From contig CAVUMR010000001.1 in assembly GCA_963742715.1 (NCBI GenBank), forward strand, positions 496,001 through 560,000: a stretch of 64,000 nucleotides of DNA, given 5' to 3'. Shown here one piece after another: positions 43,282 through 52,223 of this stretch. This stretch comes from CAVUMR01 sp963742715 (GTDB lineage Bacteria > Actinomycetota > Actinomycetes > Mycobacteriales > Micromonosporaceae). Each line of letters starts with the position of its first letter. Positions within the stretch are counted from its first letter, which is position 1. The notes under the pieces were generated by a model. The model worked only from the letters and a program-made list of their open reading frames with translations, was not told the DNA's origin and did not search any database. The translations under genes and the position numbers were made by a program.

Positions 43282-43901
43282 CGCTGGTCCAGCTCGAACA
43301 TCGCCATGCTCGCGTTGACCCGGAGCGTGCCGGGGGTACGCGGCGGCTTGGCCGCCCGGTGAAGCAGGTTCGACGCCTCACTCACCCGTTCCACCACGTC
43401 GGCCCAGACCTCCTCGTCCACCCACAGCTCGGCATCGGTCGCCGAGCCGATCCCGCCGCGCACCATCGCCAGCGCCCGCCGGCGCAACTCCTCCGCTATC
43501 GCGGTGTACATGGCCACGGCGTCCACGTTCGGCAGGTCCGGCCGCCGGTTCGGCACCGGTCGGTGCTGGTCGGGCACCGGGCAGCGGTACCGCTTGGCCC
43601 GGCCGCCCCGTACCAGCTCCTCGCTGTCGATCACGACCGCGCCGACGGAGTGCAGCTGGCGCAGGTGGTAGCTGGCGTTGGCGTGGGTCAGCTCGAGTTC
43701 ACGGGCCACCTCGGCGGCGCTCATCGCGGCACCGGTCAGCAGCGAGAGGATCCGCAGCCGTACCGGATGGGCGATCGCGCGCAGCGCGGGCAACCGCTCG
43801 CTGTGGTCCACGACGGGCCACTCCGCGCGGCCCGCGTCCCGGCCCGCGTCCCGGCCCGCGTCCCGGCCGGTCTGCCGGTGCGCGCCATCTCCCAAAGACA
43901 T
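43278..43901 (-). CDS. ArsR-type winged-helix regulator
   Basis: 207 residues. The N terminus carries a small tandem repeat GRDAGRDAGRDAGR, encoded by three copies of a 12-base unit at about 43830-43868. The winged helix follows (LRAIAHPVRLRILSLLTGAA; ELTHANASYHLRQLHSVG). The C-terminal half is helical. Translationally coupled to the MFS gene. Mirror image of the ArsR/MFS unit at 35.9-37.9 kb. Confidence 0.85.
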   Translation of the reverse strand: MSLGDGAHRQTGRDAGRDAGRDAGRAEWPVVDHSERLPALRAIAHPVRLRILSLLTGAAMSAAEVARELELTHANASYHLRQLHSVGAVVIDSEELVRGGRAKRYRCPVPDQHRPVPNRRPDLPNVDAVAMYTAIAEELRRRALAMVRGGIGSATDAELWVDEEVWADVVERVSEASNLLHRAAKPPRTPGTLRVNASMAMFELDQR

Positions 43902-44036
43902 GTTGGGGAGTCTGCCACGGGGTGCGGGCGACCGTCAAACAGTTCTTGGAGGGTCCGTCTTTCGTGCTTGGTTGGGCGAATGGCTACGACGCGCCGGCGC
44001 GAGAACGCTCCCACAGTCCATTCGCCCCACCAAGCC

Positions 44037-44159
44037 GCCCGGCCCGGCGCGCGGCGCGCGGCGGGCGCGCGTGGCGGACGGCGGACGGCGGCGGGCGGCG
44101 CGCGGCGCGCGGCGGGCGGACGGCGGCGGGCGGCGGGCGGCGGGCGGCGGGCGGCGGGC
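44037..44159. repeat. GGCGGGC / GGCGCGC low-complexity tract
   Basis: Almost pure G and C, with tandem GGCGGGC near the end and CGCGCGGCGGGC and CGGACGG variants before it, directly abutting the nuoH stop codon. Part of a 258-bp gap between nuoH and the ArsR-type gene. No gene seen. Confidence 0.75.
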
Positions 44160-45133
44160 TCAGTCGATGACGAGCGTGACGCCGGCGGTGAGCACGAGCT
44201 GGGCCAGCGCCACCGGTACCAGGACCAGCCAGCACAGCCGCTGCAGTTGGTCCTCGCGCAGCCGGGGGTAGGCCACCCGGAGCCAGATCACCACGAACGA
44301 CACCGCGAACACCTTGACCAGCGTCCACAGCCAGCCCAGCTGCGTCGTCCCCGAACGGCCCCTTCCAGCCGCCGAGGAACAGCACCGTGGTCAGCGCCGC
44401 GATCACCACGATGCCGACGTACTCGGCCAGCAGGAAGAACGCGAACCGCAGGCCGGTGTACTCGGTCATGATAGCCGAACACCAGCTCGGAGTCGGCGAT
44501 CGGCATGTCGAACGGCGGGCGGCGGATCTCGGCCAGCCCGGCGATGAAGAACACCAGCGAGCGCGGGCAGTTGCCACAGCAGCCACCACGGCCGCCATGC
44601 CTCGACGATGCCGGACAGGCTGAGCGTGCCGGCCGCCATCGCGACGCTCGCCGCGGCCAGCACGAACGGCAGCTCGTACCCGAGCAGTTGTGCCGCCGCC
44701 GCGCAGGCCACCGAGCAGGGAGTACTTGTTGGCGCCGACCCAGGCCGACATCAGCACCGCGACCACGCCGATGCCGACCACCGCGAGCACGAAGAACAGC
44801 CCGACGTCCAACGGCTGTGCCGACCAGGCCGTTCGGGCCGAGCGGGATGACCAGCAGCACCATCAGGTAGGGCACCAGCGCGACCAGCGGGGCGAGCCGG
44901 AACACCGGCCGGTCGGCGGCCGCGCGGGGTGATGTCTTCCTTCTGTACGAACTTGATGCCGTCGGCGATGAGCTGCGCCCAGCCGTGGAACGCGCCCGCG
45001 TACATCGGGCCGAGCCGGCCCTGCATGTGCGCCATCACCTTGTGTTCGGTCTGCCCGACGATCAGCGGCAGCGTCAGGAAGCGCCGACCACCGCGGCGAG
45101 CACCCGGATGGCCAGCTCCAGCCAGACCGGCAT
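44160..45133 (-). pseudogene. nuoH: complex I-type subunit NuoH, about seven frameshifts
   Basis: NuoH forms the quinone-chamber membrane subunit. Conserved sequence can be followed across frames: MPVWLELAIRVLAAVV, then TLPLIVGQTEHKVMAHMQGR to FVQKEDITP, FRLAPLVALVPYLMVLL, LDVGLFFVLAVVGIGVVAVL, QLLGYELPFVLAAASVAMAA, VFFIAGLAEIRRPPFDMPIA, MTEYTGLRFAFFLLAEYVGI and WLWTLVKVFAVSFVVIWLRV to the stop. Frame changes fall near 44340, 44473, 44559, 44703, 44819, 44927 and 45083; six fit one extra base, and the last one missing base (or two extra). Amino acids remain well conserved, so the damage is recent or the sequence contains errors. The ATG overlaps the nuoC end (TGATG). Confidence 0.85.
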
Positions 45134-45780
45134 CAGCCGTCACCGTCCACAGTGGACTCCACAGAACCGGCTGGATCGCCGCCGTGGCCATCGCCGTCGG
45201 CCGGGCGCCGGCTGTGGCCCCCACTCGTCCGGCGGCGGGTACGCCCGGCGGCCGCATCGGCTGCCGGCGGGTCGCCGTGTGCTCGCTCTCGCCCGGCTCC
45301 TTGGCACCCGGCCACGGCTTCGCCACCCGGGAGGCGAGCACGAACTCCTTGCGCAGCGGGTGGCCCTCGAACTCGGGCGGCAGCAGCAGCGGCTTCAGGT
45401 CGGGGTGGCCGGCGAAGTCGATCCCGAACATCTCGTGGGTCTCCCGCTCGTGCCAGGCGGCTCCGGGGAAGATCGGCACCACCGTCGCGACGCACCGGCT
45501 CCGCGCGCGGTACCCGGGTGCGCAGCAGCAGCCCGTGCCGGTCGCGGTACCGACCACAGGTGCGCGACCACCGCGAAGCCCTCGTCCAGCTCGTCGACCG
45601 CGGAGAGCCAGTCGAAGTAGCTCAGGCCAGCTCGTCCCGGGCGACGGTCAGCGCGGAAACCCAGCGCTCGGGCGGTACGTCCACGGTCGCCCGGGCCCAG
45701 TCGCCCCCACCGGAGACGCCGGCGGTACACGGCGCACCGAGCAATTCGACCAGCCGGCCGCCAAGCTCCTCCGGGTTCAT
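45133..45780 (-). pseudogene. nuoC: complex I-type subunit NuoC, frameshifted
   Basis: NuoC is the 30-kDa peripheral-arm subunit. It starts MNPEELGGRLVELLGAPCTA and continues in pieces: SYFDWLSAVDELDEGFAVVA, DRHGLLLRTRVPRAEPV, then VVPIFPGAAWHERETHEMFG to LLLPPEFEGHPLRKEFVLAS and PWPGAKEPGESEH. Breaks lie near 45626 (one base missing), 45548 and 45495 (one extra each) and one or two more between about 45195 and 45245. The likely stop is the TGA overlapping the nuoH ATG. As in nuoH, sequence conservation is high in spite of the indels. Confidence 0.82.
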
Positions 45781-45835
45781 GCGCGTGATCCTAGGCCCGG
45801 ACCGGCTGACAGCGCGGCAACCTGAGGCGCCGGAA

Positions 45836-46513
45836 TCACCCGGCCGGCGGGCGGGCCAGCGGAGCCGATACCGCGGCCGCGTCGGCACCACCGGCCCGGG
45901 CCGTCCGCGCCGGATACGCCGACCCGCCGTGCGCGCCGGTGGCCGGCCACTGGGTACCGCCCGCCTCCCGGTCGTCCCGGCGCACCCCGCCGAGCCCGGA
46001 CTGTTCCGCCGCGATCCGCTCCTGCAACCGCAGGATCCCGTGCAGCAGGGCCTCCGGCCGGGGCGGGCAGCCCGGTACGTACACATCGACCGGGATGAGC
46101 TGGTCGACACCCTTGGTGACCGAGTACGAGTCCCAGTACGGCCCGCCGCAGTTGGAACAGGCACCGAACGAGATCACGTACTTCGGCTCGGGCATCTGGT
46201 CGTACAGCCGCCGTACCGCCGGCGCCATCTTGTCGGTGACCGTGCCGGACACCACCATCAGGTCCGCCTGCCGGGGCCCGTGCGCGAACGGGATCACGCC
46301 CAGCCGGATGAAGTCGTGCCGGCCCATCGAGGTGGCGATGAACTCGATCGCGCAGCAGGCCAGTCCGAAGTTGAACACCCAGAGGGAGTACCGCCGGCCC
46401 CAGTTGAGGATGAACCGGATCGGCTCGCCGAGAATCCCACCGACGCCACCGAACTCGCCCCGGTCCACGCCACCGGCGGATCCCGCGCCGGGCATCAGTG
46501 GTAGTGAGCTCAC
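45836..46513 (-). CDS. nuoB: complex I-type subunit NuoB (cluster N2)
   Basis: 225 residues, binds the terminal 4Fe-4S cluster N2. Ligands are visible: FGLACCAIEF (two adjacent Cys), ISFGACSNCGGPY and VPGCPPRPEALL. Intact, unlike its neighbours nuoC and nuoH. The GTG has GAGGGGG 8 bases upstream; an ATG 6 codons in is possible. It lies only 67 bp after a GH39 gene, so it may be read from the sugar-import operon promoter. An Ala/Gly-rich tail of about 40 residues is extra. Confidence 0.93.
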   Translation of the reverse strand: MSSLPLMPGAGSAGGVDRGEFGGVGGILGEPIRFILNWGRRYSLWVFNFGLACCAIEFIATSMGRHDFIRLGVIPFAHGPRQADLMVVSGTVTDKMAPAVRRLYDQMPEPKYVISFGACSNCGGPYWDSYSVTKGVDQLIPVDVYVPGCPPRPEALLHGILRLQERIAAEQSGLGGVRRDDREAGGTQWPATGAHGGSAYPARTARAGGADAAAVSAPLARPPAG

Positions 46514-46580
46514 GGGCGTACCCCCTCGGGATCGTTGACCGCAGCGTAGCCGGCGGCGCCCCGGGCGGGGCGAGCGAAAC

Positions 46581-48476
46581 TCAGGCCGGGGTGAACTCGA
46601 GGTAGGACACCGCCGGCATGGGCAACTCGAACTCGACCGACACGCTGCCGCCGGCCACGGCCAGCTTCTGCTCCGGCTCGTACTCGTCGAGGGTGTTGCG
46701 GGCCCGCAACTGCTGCCACTGCGCGTCGCTCGGCCACGGGGCGTGGCCACCGATCGACTGCCAGACCGCGCGCACGTTGGAGTGGTCGGCGTCGATCCGC
46801 CAGTGCCGCAGCCGGTACGGCCCGTCGGCCAGGTCGGCCACCTCCAGGTGTACCGACCGGGACAGCGCCGGCTCGCCGTCGAGCTTGCTCTGGTCCAGCG
46901 TGCCGTTCCAGATCAGCACCCCGATCGAACCGTCCGAGCGGCGGCCGGCCCAGGCCTCGACCAGTCCGCCCGCGCCGTCCCCGTCGAGGGCTACCGGCAG
47001 GTCGGCGGTACCGAGCCGGTCGGCCAGCAGCAGCGCCCAGTAGCGCGGCTTGCGCAGGTTGCCGACGGTCAGCAGACCGAACCCCCCGTGGAACAGCGCC
47101 TTCGGCCGGCCCAGCTCCTCGAAGTGGTCGGAAGCCACCCAGTGCGCCAGCGCGTCGATCCGGGGCCGGCCGGGCCGGCTGTCCCCGGTCAGGCCGGGGT
47201 TCGCCGGACCGGCCGCCGAGCGCATCCCGCGCAGCAGGAAGGTGGCCGCGAACACGGTGTCGCCGACCTGGTGGTTGTGGGTCGGGGTCGGCCCCCACTC
47301 GGTCCACAGGATGTCCAGGTCCTCCCGGCCGTACCGGGCGCACAGCGGGGCGAAGTCCAGCGGCGGGGACCCGTACGTGTGGGTGGCGACGAAGTCCAGC
47401 GGCGCGCCGGTACGGGCCACGTAGGCGAGCAGCTCACCGATGCCGCCGGCCGCGGCCGAGGCCGGACCGCCGACCTTCAGCTGCGGGTCCACCGACTTCA
47501 CCGCACGGGCGGTCACGTCGTACAACTGGAGGTATTCGGCCGGGGTACCGGACCAGAACACCTCGAGGTTCGCCTCGTTCCACACCTCGAACTGCCAGCG
47601 CCGTACCTCGGCCGCGCCGTACCGGCCGATCAGGTGCCCGACGAGGTCCCGGATCAGGTCCTCCCAGCGCTCCCAGTCCTTCGGCGGGGACACGATCGCG
47701 CGGTACTCGAAGACCGTCTTGCTCGGGTCGCGGGCCAGGTCACGGGGCATGAACGAGAGCTCGACCACCGGCCGCAGGCCCAGTTCGAGCACCTTGTCGT
47801 ACACCTTGTTGATGCCCCGGAAGTCGTGCACCGGGCGGCCGTCGACCTCGCGGTACACGCCCAGGTCGTCGCCGAGGATGGCGTGCGCGCGGACGGTCTG
47901 TACCCCCAGCTCGGTCTGCACCCCGCGCAGCGCGAGCGCCAGCTCCGCCCCGATCGGGCGGCCGCCGGTGGTGTCCGTGCTGAGCAGGTGGCTCAGGTGC
48001 TCGGAGCCGATCATCGGGCGCCACGGCCGCGGCCGCTCCCCGACCGGCCCGCCGGCGTTGACCCGCGCCCGGATCGACACGTCGCCGTCCAGAGTGGACG
48101 CGGCGGTGACCGGCTCGCTGAGCGGGCCGACCACGTTCAGGTCGGCCAGCGCGGCCACCCGGTAGTGGTACGCCAGGGTCGGGGTGCCGGTGGTGTCCGT
48201 GTACGGCGGGTGCGGCACCGCGAGCACGTCCCCGCCGAGGTGGTCGATGGTGTCGTACCGGCCGTCCGCCGAGGCGGCCCGCTTGACCACGTACCCGACC
48301 GCGCCCGGTACCGGCTCCCAGGTCAACGTAACCTGACCCCGACCGGCGTGGGCCCGTACCTCGGCCGGTGGCGGCAGCTCGGTGAGCTGCGGCAGCCGGT
48401 CGGCCGTCGCGGTACGCCGGCCGATGCGCGCCTCCCAGTCGGCCCGCGCGTCCGGCATCGACTGCCCGGCAGTCAT
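46581..48476 (-). CDS. GH39-type glycoside hydrolase with N-terminal FN3 domain
   Basis: 631 residues, no signal peptide, so probably intracellular, acting on imported oligosaccharides. An FN3-like domain (EVRAHAGRGQVTLTWEPVPG) covers about residues 35-130. The TIM barrel has QFEVWNEANLEVFW near residue 300 (acid/base Glu) and DILWTEWGPTPTHNH near 392 (nucleophile Glu), as in GH39 beta-xylosidases. Specificity may be beta-xylosidase or another beta-glycosidase. Last gene of the LacI/ABC block, 151 bp after the glucanase-like gene. Confidence 0.85.
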   Translation of the reverse strand: MTAGQSMPDARADWEARIGRRTATADRLPQLTELPPPAEVRAHAGRGQVTLTWEPVPGAVGYVVKRAASADGRYDTIDHLGGDVLAVPHPPYTDTTGTPTLAYHYRVAALADLNVVGPLSEPVTAASTLDGDVSIRARVNAGGPVGERPRPWRPMIGSEHLSHLLSTDTTGGRPIGAELALALRGVQTELGVQTVRAHAILGDDLGVYREVDGRPVHDFRGINKVYDKVLELGLRPVVELSFMPRDLARDPSKTVFEYRAIVSPPKDWERWEDLIRDLVGHLIGRYGAAEVRRWQFEVWNEANLEVFWSGTPAEYLQLYDVTARAVKSVDPQLKVGGPASAAAGGIGELLAYVARTGAPLDFVATHTYGSPPLDFAPLCARYGREDLDILWTEWGPTPTHNHQVGDTVFAATFLLRGMRSAAGPANPGLTGDSRPGRPRIDALAHWVASDHFEELGRPKALFHGGFGLLTVGNLRKPRYWALLLADRLGTADLPVALDGDGAGGLVEAWAGRRSDGSIGVLIWNGTLDQSKLDGEPALSRSVHLEVADLADGPYRLRHWRIDADHSNVRAVWQSIGGHAPWPSDAQWQQLRARNTLDEYEPEQKLAVAGGSVSVEFELPMPAVSYLEFTPA

Positions 48477-48627
48477 GCTGCCTCCTCGATCGGTCCACTC
48501 CGTTGCCGCTCCCCCAGCGGGCGGCGACCCAGCCGTCTACCGTATCCGGTCAATCCCGGCAGCCCGGCCACGCGTCCGGCCACCCCGGTCTCGATCACCA
48601 GGGCGGCCGGACGCGGTTGCGGCGGTG

Positions 48628-50223
48628 CTACTGGTGCGCCGGGATGTTGAACTCCTCGATGCCGAGCAGCGGCTTGATCCGGTGCTCCACCGGCCCGCGG
48701 ACGAACGCGCGCCGGATGTCGTCGCCGCGCAGCGCGTTGCCGATCGCGCCCAGCTCCATACCCTGGTCCAGGGCAAGATACCGCTTGGCGACGGTTCCGC
48801 TACGTACCGCGATGGCGTCGTAGAAGCCGCCCGGGCCGTACGCGTCGAAGTCGTGCCTGAGGTTGGCCAGGTTCTCCATCGAGGCGTGCGGCGCGTACCG
48901 CAGCGCGAGGAAGACCGCGTGCGGCGTGACCACTCCGTCGCCGTACGAGGCCGGGGGTGGGGACGCCTCCCGGCAGTCCGCGTACGCCGGGGTCACGGTC
49001 GTGCCCTCGACGTCACTCGGGTACCCGTTGGTGTCCATGCCGGTCGCTTCGACCCCCCAGGCGCTGTACCCGCCGAACGGGTTCGACGCCGGGGAGAAGC
49101 CCCAGTAGCCGTACTTGGCGTCGTCGAGCCCGTGCTCGATCTGGGTACGCACGATCGCCGGGTGGTTGCGACCCCAACTGCGCGGACCCCAGACCTCCTC
49201 GGGTACGAACAGGTTCGGCATCAGGGCCTCGAACATGTCGCCGCCCCAGCTCGGTACGAACTTCACGCCGCGGTACTCGTACGAGCCCTCGAACACCGGT
49301 ACGCCCAGGTGGGTCGCGTTGAAGCCCTTCGGCTGCTGCTCCTGCCAGTTGTAGTCGCAGGTGTCGGGCAGGGTCCGCCAGGTGGCGAAGTACGCCTCGC
49401 GCGGGATCTGACCGAACGCGATCCCGAGGTACGTGGCGATCCGCGGCTCGGTGACCGTGATGTCGTAGTGGTTGCAGGTGTACCAGACGTCCGCGCCGTG
49501 ACCGGGGTAGTTGCCGACCACCGAGCAGCCGGGCGGCTCGGTGTCCCAGAAGCCGCCACGGATGAGCCCGGGCAGCCCAGGCCCCTTCGCGTCCGGGTTG
49601 TAGTAGAAGCCGAAGTTCATGCCCCGCAGCAGCGCGTCCGCCTGTGCCGATGCCGCCGGTACCGCGTTGCGGACCACCAGCAGCGCGGCGCCCAGCCAGC
49701 CGTTGTCCACGCTGGACAGGAACGGGTACACCGTCGACCCGTCCTCCGGCCAGACGTGCAGCACGTCCCCGGTGTGCGGGTCGTACCAGTTGTAGAACAT
49801 GCCCGAGTCGTCGTGCCGGTCCAGCGCGGCCAACCCGGCCAGCGTCTGCTTGATCCGGCGGTCCGACTCGTACCGGCTGATGATGCCCAGGTCCCTGGCC
49901 GCGATCGCGGACCACAGGTACCCGCCGATGTTGGTCGGCGAGGTGTACCCGGACCGGGAGCCGGCCGACAGGTCGCCGTTGATGTTGTCCGCCGGCAACC
50001 CGGTGGTCGGGTCGACCATGGCGACCATCGACGTCCAGGTGTCCTTCGCGTACCTCATCAGCACGGTCCGGTCCCTGCCGGAGAGCGAGCCGCCGATGGT
50101 CTTCGCGGCACCGGCGGTGGTGGTGGTGGCGTCGGCCGGGATCGCGCCGGCGCCGCCGGTGAACGCCAGTGCGGCGACTGTGGCCGCGCCCGCGACCAGG
50201 ACTGTCCACAAGGGACGTTTCAT
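48628..50223 (-). CDS. secreted glycoamylase-fold (GH144-like) glucanase
   Basis: 531 residues with signal peptide (MKRPLWTVLVAGAATVAALA ... GAGA) and an (alpha/alpha)6 barrel of the Glycoamylase domain: TSPTNIGGYLWSAIAARDLG, FLSSVDNGWLGAALLVVRNA, FVPSWGGDMFEALMPNLFVP and YGYWGFSPASNPFGGY. Characterised relatives include GH144 endo-beta-1,2-glucanases, so a beta-glucan substrate is more likely than starch despite the domain name. It sits 88 bp behind the second ABC permease gene and may supply the oligosaccharides that the importer takes up. Confidence 0.8.
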   Translation of the reverse strand: MKRPLWTVLVAGAATVAALAFTGGAGAIPADATTTTAGAAKTIGGSLSGRDRTVLMRYAKDTWTSMVAMVDPTTGLPADNINGDLSAGSRSGYTSPTNIGGYLWSAIAARDLGIISRYESDRRIKQTLAGLAALDRHDDSGMFYNWYDPHTGDVLHVWPEDGSTVYPFLSSVDNGWLGAALLVVRNAVPAASAQADALLRGMNFGFYYNPDAKGPGLPGLIRGGFWDTEPPGCSVVGNYPGHGADVWYTCNHYDITVTEPRIATYLGIAFGQIPREAYFATWRTLPDTCDYNWQEQQPKGFNATHLGVPVFEGSYEYRGVKFVPSWGGDMFEALMPNLFVPEEVWGPRSWGRNHPAIVRTQIEHGLDDAKYGYWGFSPASNPFGGYSAWGVEATGMDTNGYPSDVEGTTVTPAYADCREASPPPASYGDGVVTPHAVFLALRYAPHASMENLANLRHDFDAYGPGGFYDAIAVRSGTVAKRYLALDQGMELGAIGNALRGDDIRRAFVRGPVEHRIKPLLGIEEFNIPAHQ

Positions 50224-50311
50224 GCCAGGGATCCTTTCCGTCGACCCGGACCCGCCGTGCGGCCGGACCGGATGTCGGTACCGGCCGGCCACCAGGCCGG
50301 CCGGCACAAGC

Positions 50312-51211
50312 TCACTTGAGACCGGTCGTCGCGATGCCACGGATGAAGTGCCGCTGCAGCAGCATGAACACGATCAGCACCGGGACCACCACGGCCACCG
50401 CGCCGGCCAGCGTCAGGCCGAAGTAGATCTTGTTCTGCCCGGTGCTGTAGAGGGCCAGCGCCACCGGCAGCGTGTACTTGTCCTCCGTGGTGGCCGCGAC
50501 GAGCGGCCAGAGGAAGTTGTTCCAGGAGCCGAGGAACGTGAGGATGCCGAGCGTCGCCATCACCGGCCGGCACAGCGGCAGTACGACCTGGAAGAAGATG
50601 CGGAACTCGCCGGCCCCGTCCATCCGGGCCGCCTCCAGCAGGTCGGTCGGGATGCCCAGCATGAACTGGCGCATCAGGAACACCCCGAACGGGCCGGCCA
50701 CGGCCAGCGCCGGCAGGATCAGCCCGGCGTACGTGTTGATCAGTCCGAGCTTGCTGACCAGTACGAACTGCGGGACGAACGTGACCACGCCCGGAACCAT
50801 GAGCGTGCCGAGCACGATCATGAACAGCACCCGCTTGCCGGGGAACTCGAGCTTGGCCACCGCGTACCCGAGGGCGGCGCACAGGAAGACGTTGCCGACC
50901 GTGACACCGACCGCGACGACCGCCGAGTTCAGGAAGTACTGCGGGAAGTCGAGCTGACCGAGCAGTACCCCGAAGTGCTCCAGGGTCGGGTGGTGCGGCC
51001 ACCAGGTCGGCGGATCGAGCCGGATCTCCGGTTCCGGCTTGATCGCGGACACCAGCATCCACACGAACGGCCCGACCATCACCAGCAGGCCCAGCACGAG
51101 TACGACGTGCAGGACGATGCTGGCCACCCGGTCCCGGGGCCGGCGTACCTCCCGTGGGGGAGAGTCCGGTCTGACCGTGCCAGCCATCGGGGTACGCGCG
51201 AAGGTCGCCAT
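50312..51211 (-). CDS. ABC sugar permease (MalG type)
   Basis: 299 residues, six membrane helices. The EAA loop reads LLEAARMDGAGEFRIFFQVV, which contacts the ATPase. The pair with the upstream MalF-type permease forms the import channel. No ATPase gene lies in the cluster, so a shared MsiK-type ATPase elsewhere is expected, as is usual in actinomycetes. Confidence 0.93.
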   Translation of the reverse strand: MATFARTPMAGTVRPDSPPREVRRPRDRVASIVLHVVLVLGLLVMVGPFVWMLVSAIKPEPEIRLDPPTWWPHHPTLEHFGVLLGQLDFPQYFLNSAVVAVGVTVGNVFLCAALGYAVAKLEFPGKRVLFMIVLGTLMVPGVVTFVPQFVLVSKLGLINTYAGLILPALAVAGPFGVFLMRQFMLGIPTDLLEAARMDGAGEFRIFFQVVLPLCRPVMATLGILTFLGSWNNFLWPLVAATTEDKYTLPVALALYSTGQNKIYFGLTLAGAVAVVVPVLIVFMLLQRHFIRGIATTGLK

Positions 51212-51214
51212 GGC

Positions 51215-52222
51215 TCAGCTCCTTTCCCGCAGCAGCCGGAACTGGACGATCGAGAGCAGCACGATCGCCACGAACAGCACGTAGCTCATCGCCGAGGCAT
51301 AGCCGTAGTTGCCGAAGCCGAACTGGTTGAACACGTGGTACGACACCGACAGCGTCCGGTTGAGCGGGCCGCCGAGCGTCATCACGAACGGCTCCTCGAA
51401 GAACTGCAGGTAGCCGATGCCGGTGACCACCGCGCCGAACAGCAGCGTCGGGCGCAGCGACGGCAACGTGACGTACCAGAACTGCTGCCACCGGGTCGCG
51501 CCGTCCAGCGAGGCCGCCTCGTACAGGTCAGCGGGGATCGCCTGCATGCCGGCCAGGAAGATGATCATCATGTTGCCCATGTTTCGCCAGGTCGCCATGA
51601 CGATCAGCGTCGGCAGCGCCAGCGCGGTGCTGTTCAACCAGTCCGGCCCGTCGATTCCGACCAGGCCCAACAGGCTGTTGATCAGCCCGCTGTCCGGCTG
51701 CAGCAGGAACCGCCACACCACCGCGACCGCGACGATGCTGGTTACCACCGGCAGGTAGAACCCCACCCGGAACAGGCTGCGGAACCGGGTCAGGCCCGAG
51801 TTGAGCCCACTGGCCGCGGCCAGCCCACAGATCAGGGTCAGCGGTACGCCGAGCACCACGAAGATGAACGTGTTGAGCGCGGCCTGCCGGAACAGCTCGT
51901 CGGAGAACAGCTTCGTGTAGTTGTCCAGCCCGGCGAAGTTCACCGCGAGCGGATTGCGCACGTCCGCGCTTCGGATGTCGGTGAAGCTCATGACCAGCGA
52001 GACCACGATCGGCCCGGCCAGGAACACCAGGAACATCGCCGTGAACGGCAGTGCGAAGACCCAGCCGACCAGGCCGCGGCGTACCGAGCCGCGTCGCCGG
52101 CGGGGTTTCCGCCGGTCGGCTGCCGGCTCTACCGGACCGGCACCGGAAGCGCTGGTGCCGGGCCGGCGGCTGTCGCCGCCGGCCCGGACAGCCGGTTCCG
52201 CCGGATGCCCGACGGTCGCCAT
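51215..52222 (-). CDS. ABC sugar permease (MalF type)
   Basis: 335 residues with a cytoplasmic Arg/Pro-rich N-terminal 50 residues and six helices. The EAA loop reads LYEAASLDGATRWQQFWYVT. One base separates its ATG from the stop of the binding-protein gene, and the next permease begins 3 bp after its stop. Confidence 0.93.
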   Translation of the reverse strand: MATVGHPAEPAVRAGGDSRRPGTSASGAGPVEPAADRRKPRRRRGSVRRGLVGWVFALPFTAMFLVFLAGPIVVSLVMSFTDIRSADVRNPLAVNFAGLDNYTKLFSDELFRQAALNTFIFVVLGVPLTLICGLAAASGLNSGLTRFRSLFRVGFYLPVVTSIVAVAVVWRFLLQPDSGLINSLLGLVGIDGPDWLNSTALALPTLIVMATWRNMGNMMIIFLAGMQAIPADLYEAASLDGATRWQQFWYVTLPSLRPTLLFGAVVTGIGYLQFFEEPFVMTLGGPLNRTLSVSYHVFNQFGFGNYGYASAMSYVLFVAIVLLSIVQFRLLRERS

Positions 52223-52223
52223 G

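Noticed and set aside
38278..43362. A 1694-codon open frame on the plus strand
   Set aside because: It is antisense to the amylase, MFS and ArsR-type genes. Its translation is Arg/Val/His/Gly-rich with no domain, a typical shadow in high-GC DNA.
32388..44159. Insert between nuoI and nuoH considered as a mobile element
   Set aside because: No integrase, transposase or terminal repeats could be recognised at its edges, so it is described only as an inserted block.
44160..45780. Programmed frameshifting of nuoC/nuoH as a genuine recoding system
   Set aside because: The shift sites share no slippery motif or common context that I can see, and no other gene in the window shows them. Error or decay is simpler; kept only as a remote option.
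48628..50223. Starch-type glucoamylase (GH15) identity
   Set aside because: The fold motifs match the Glycoamylase/GH144-like domain rather than GH15, so a starch role is not supported.
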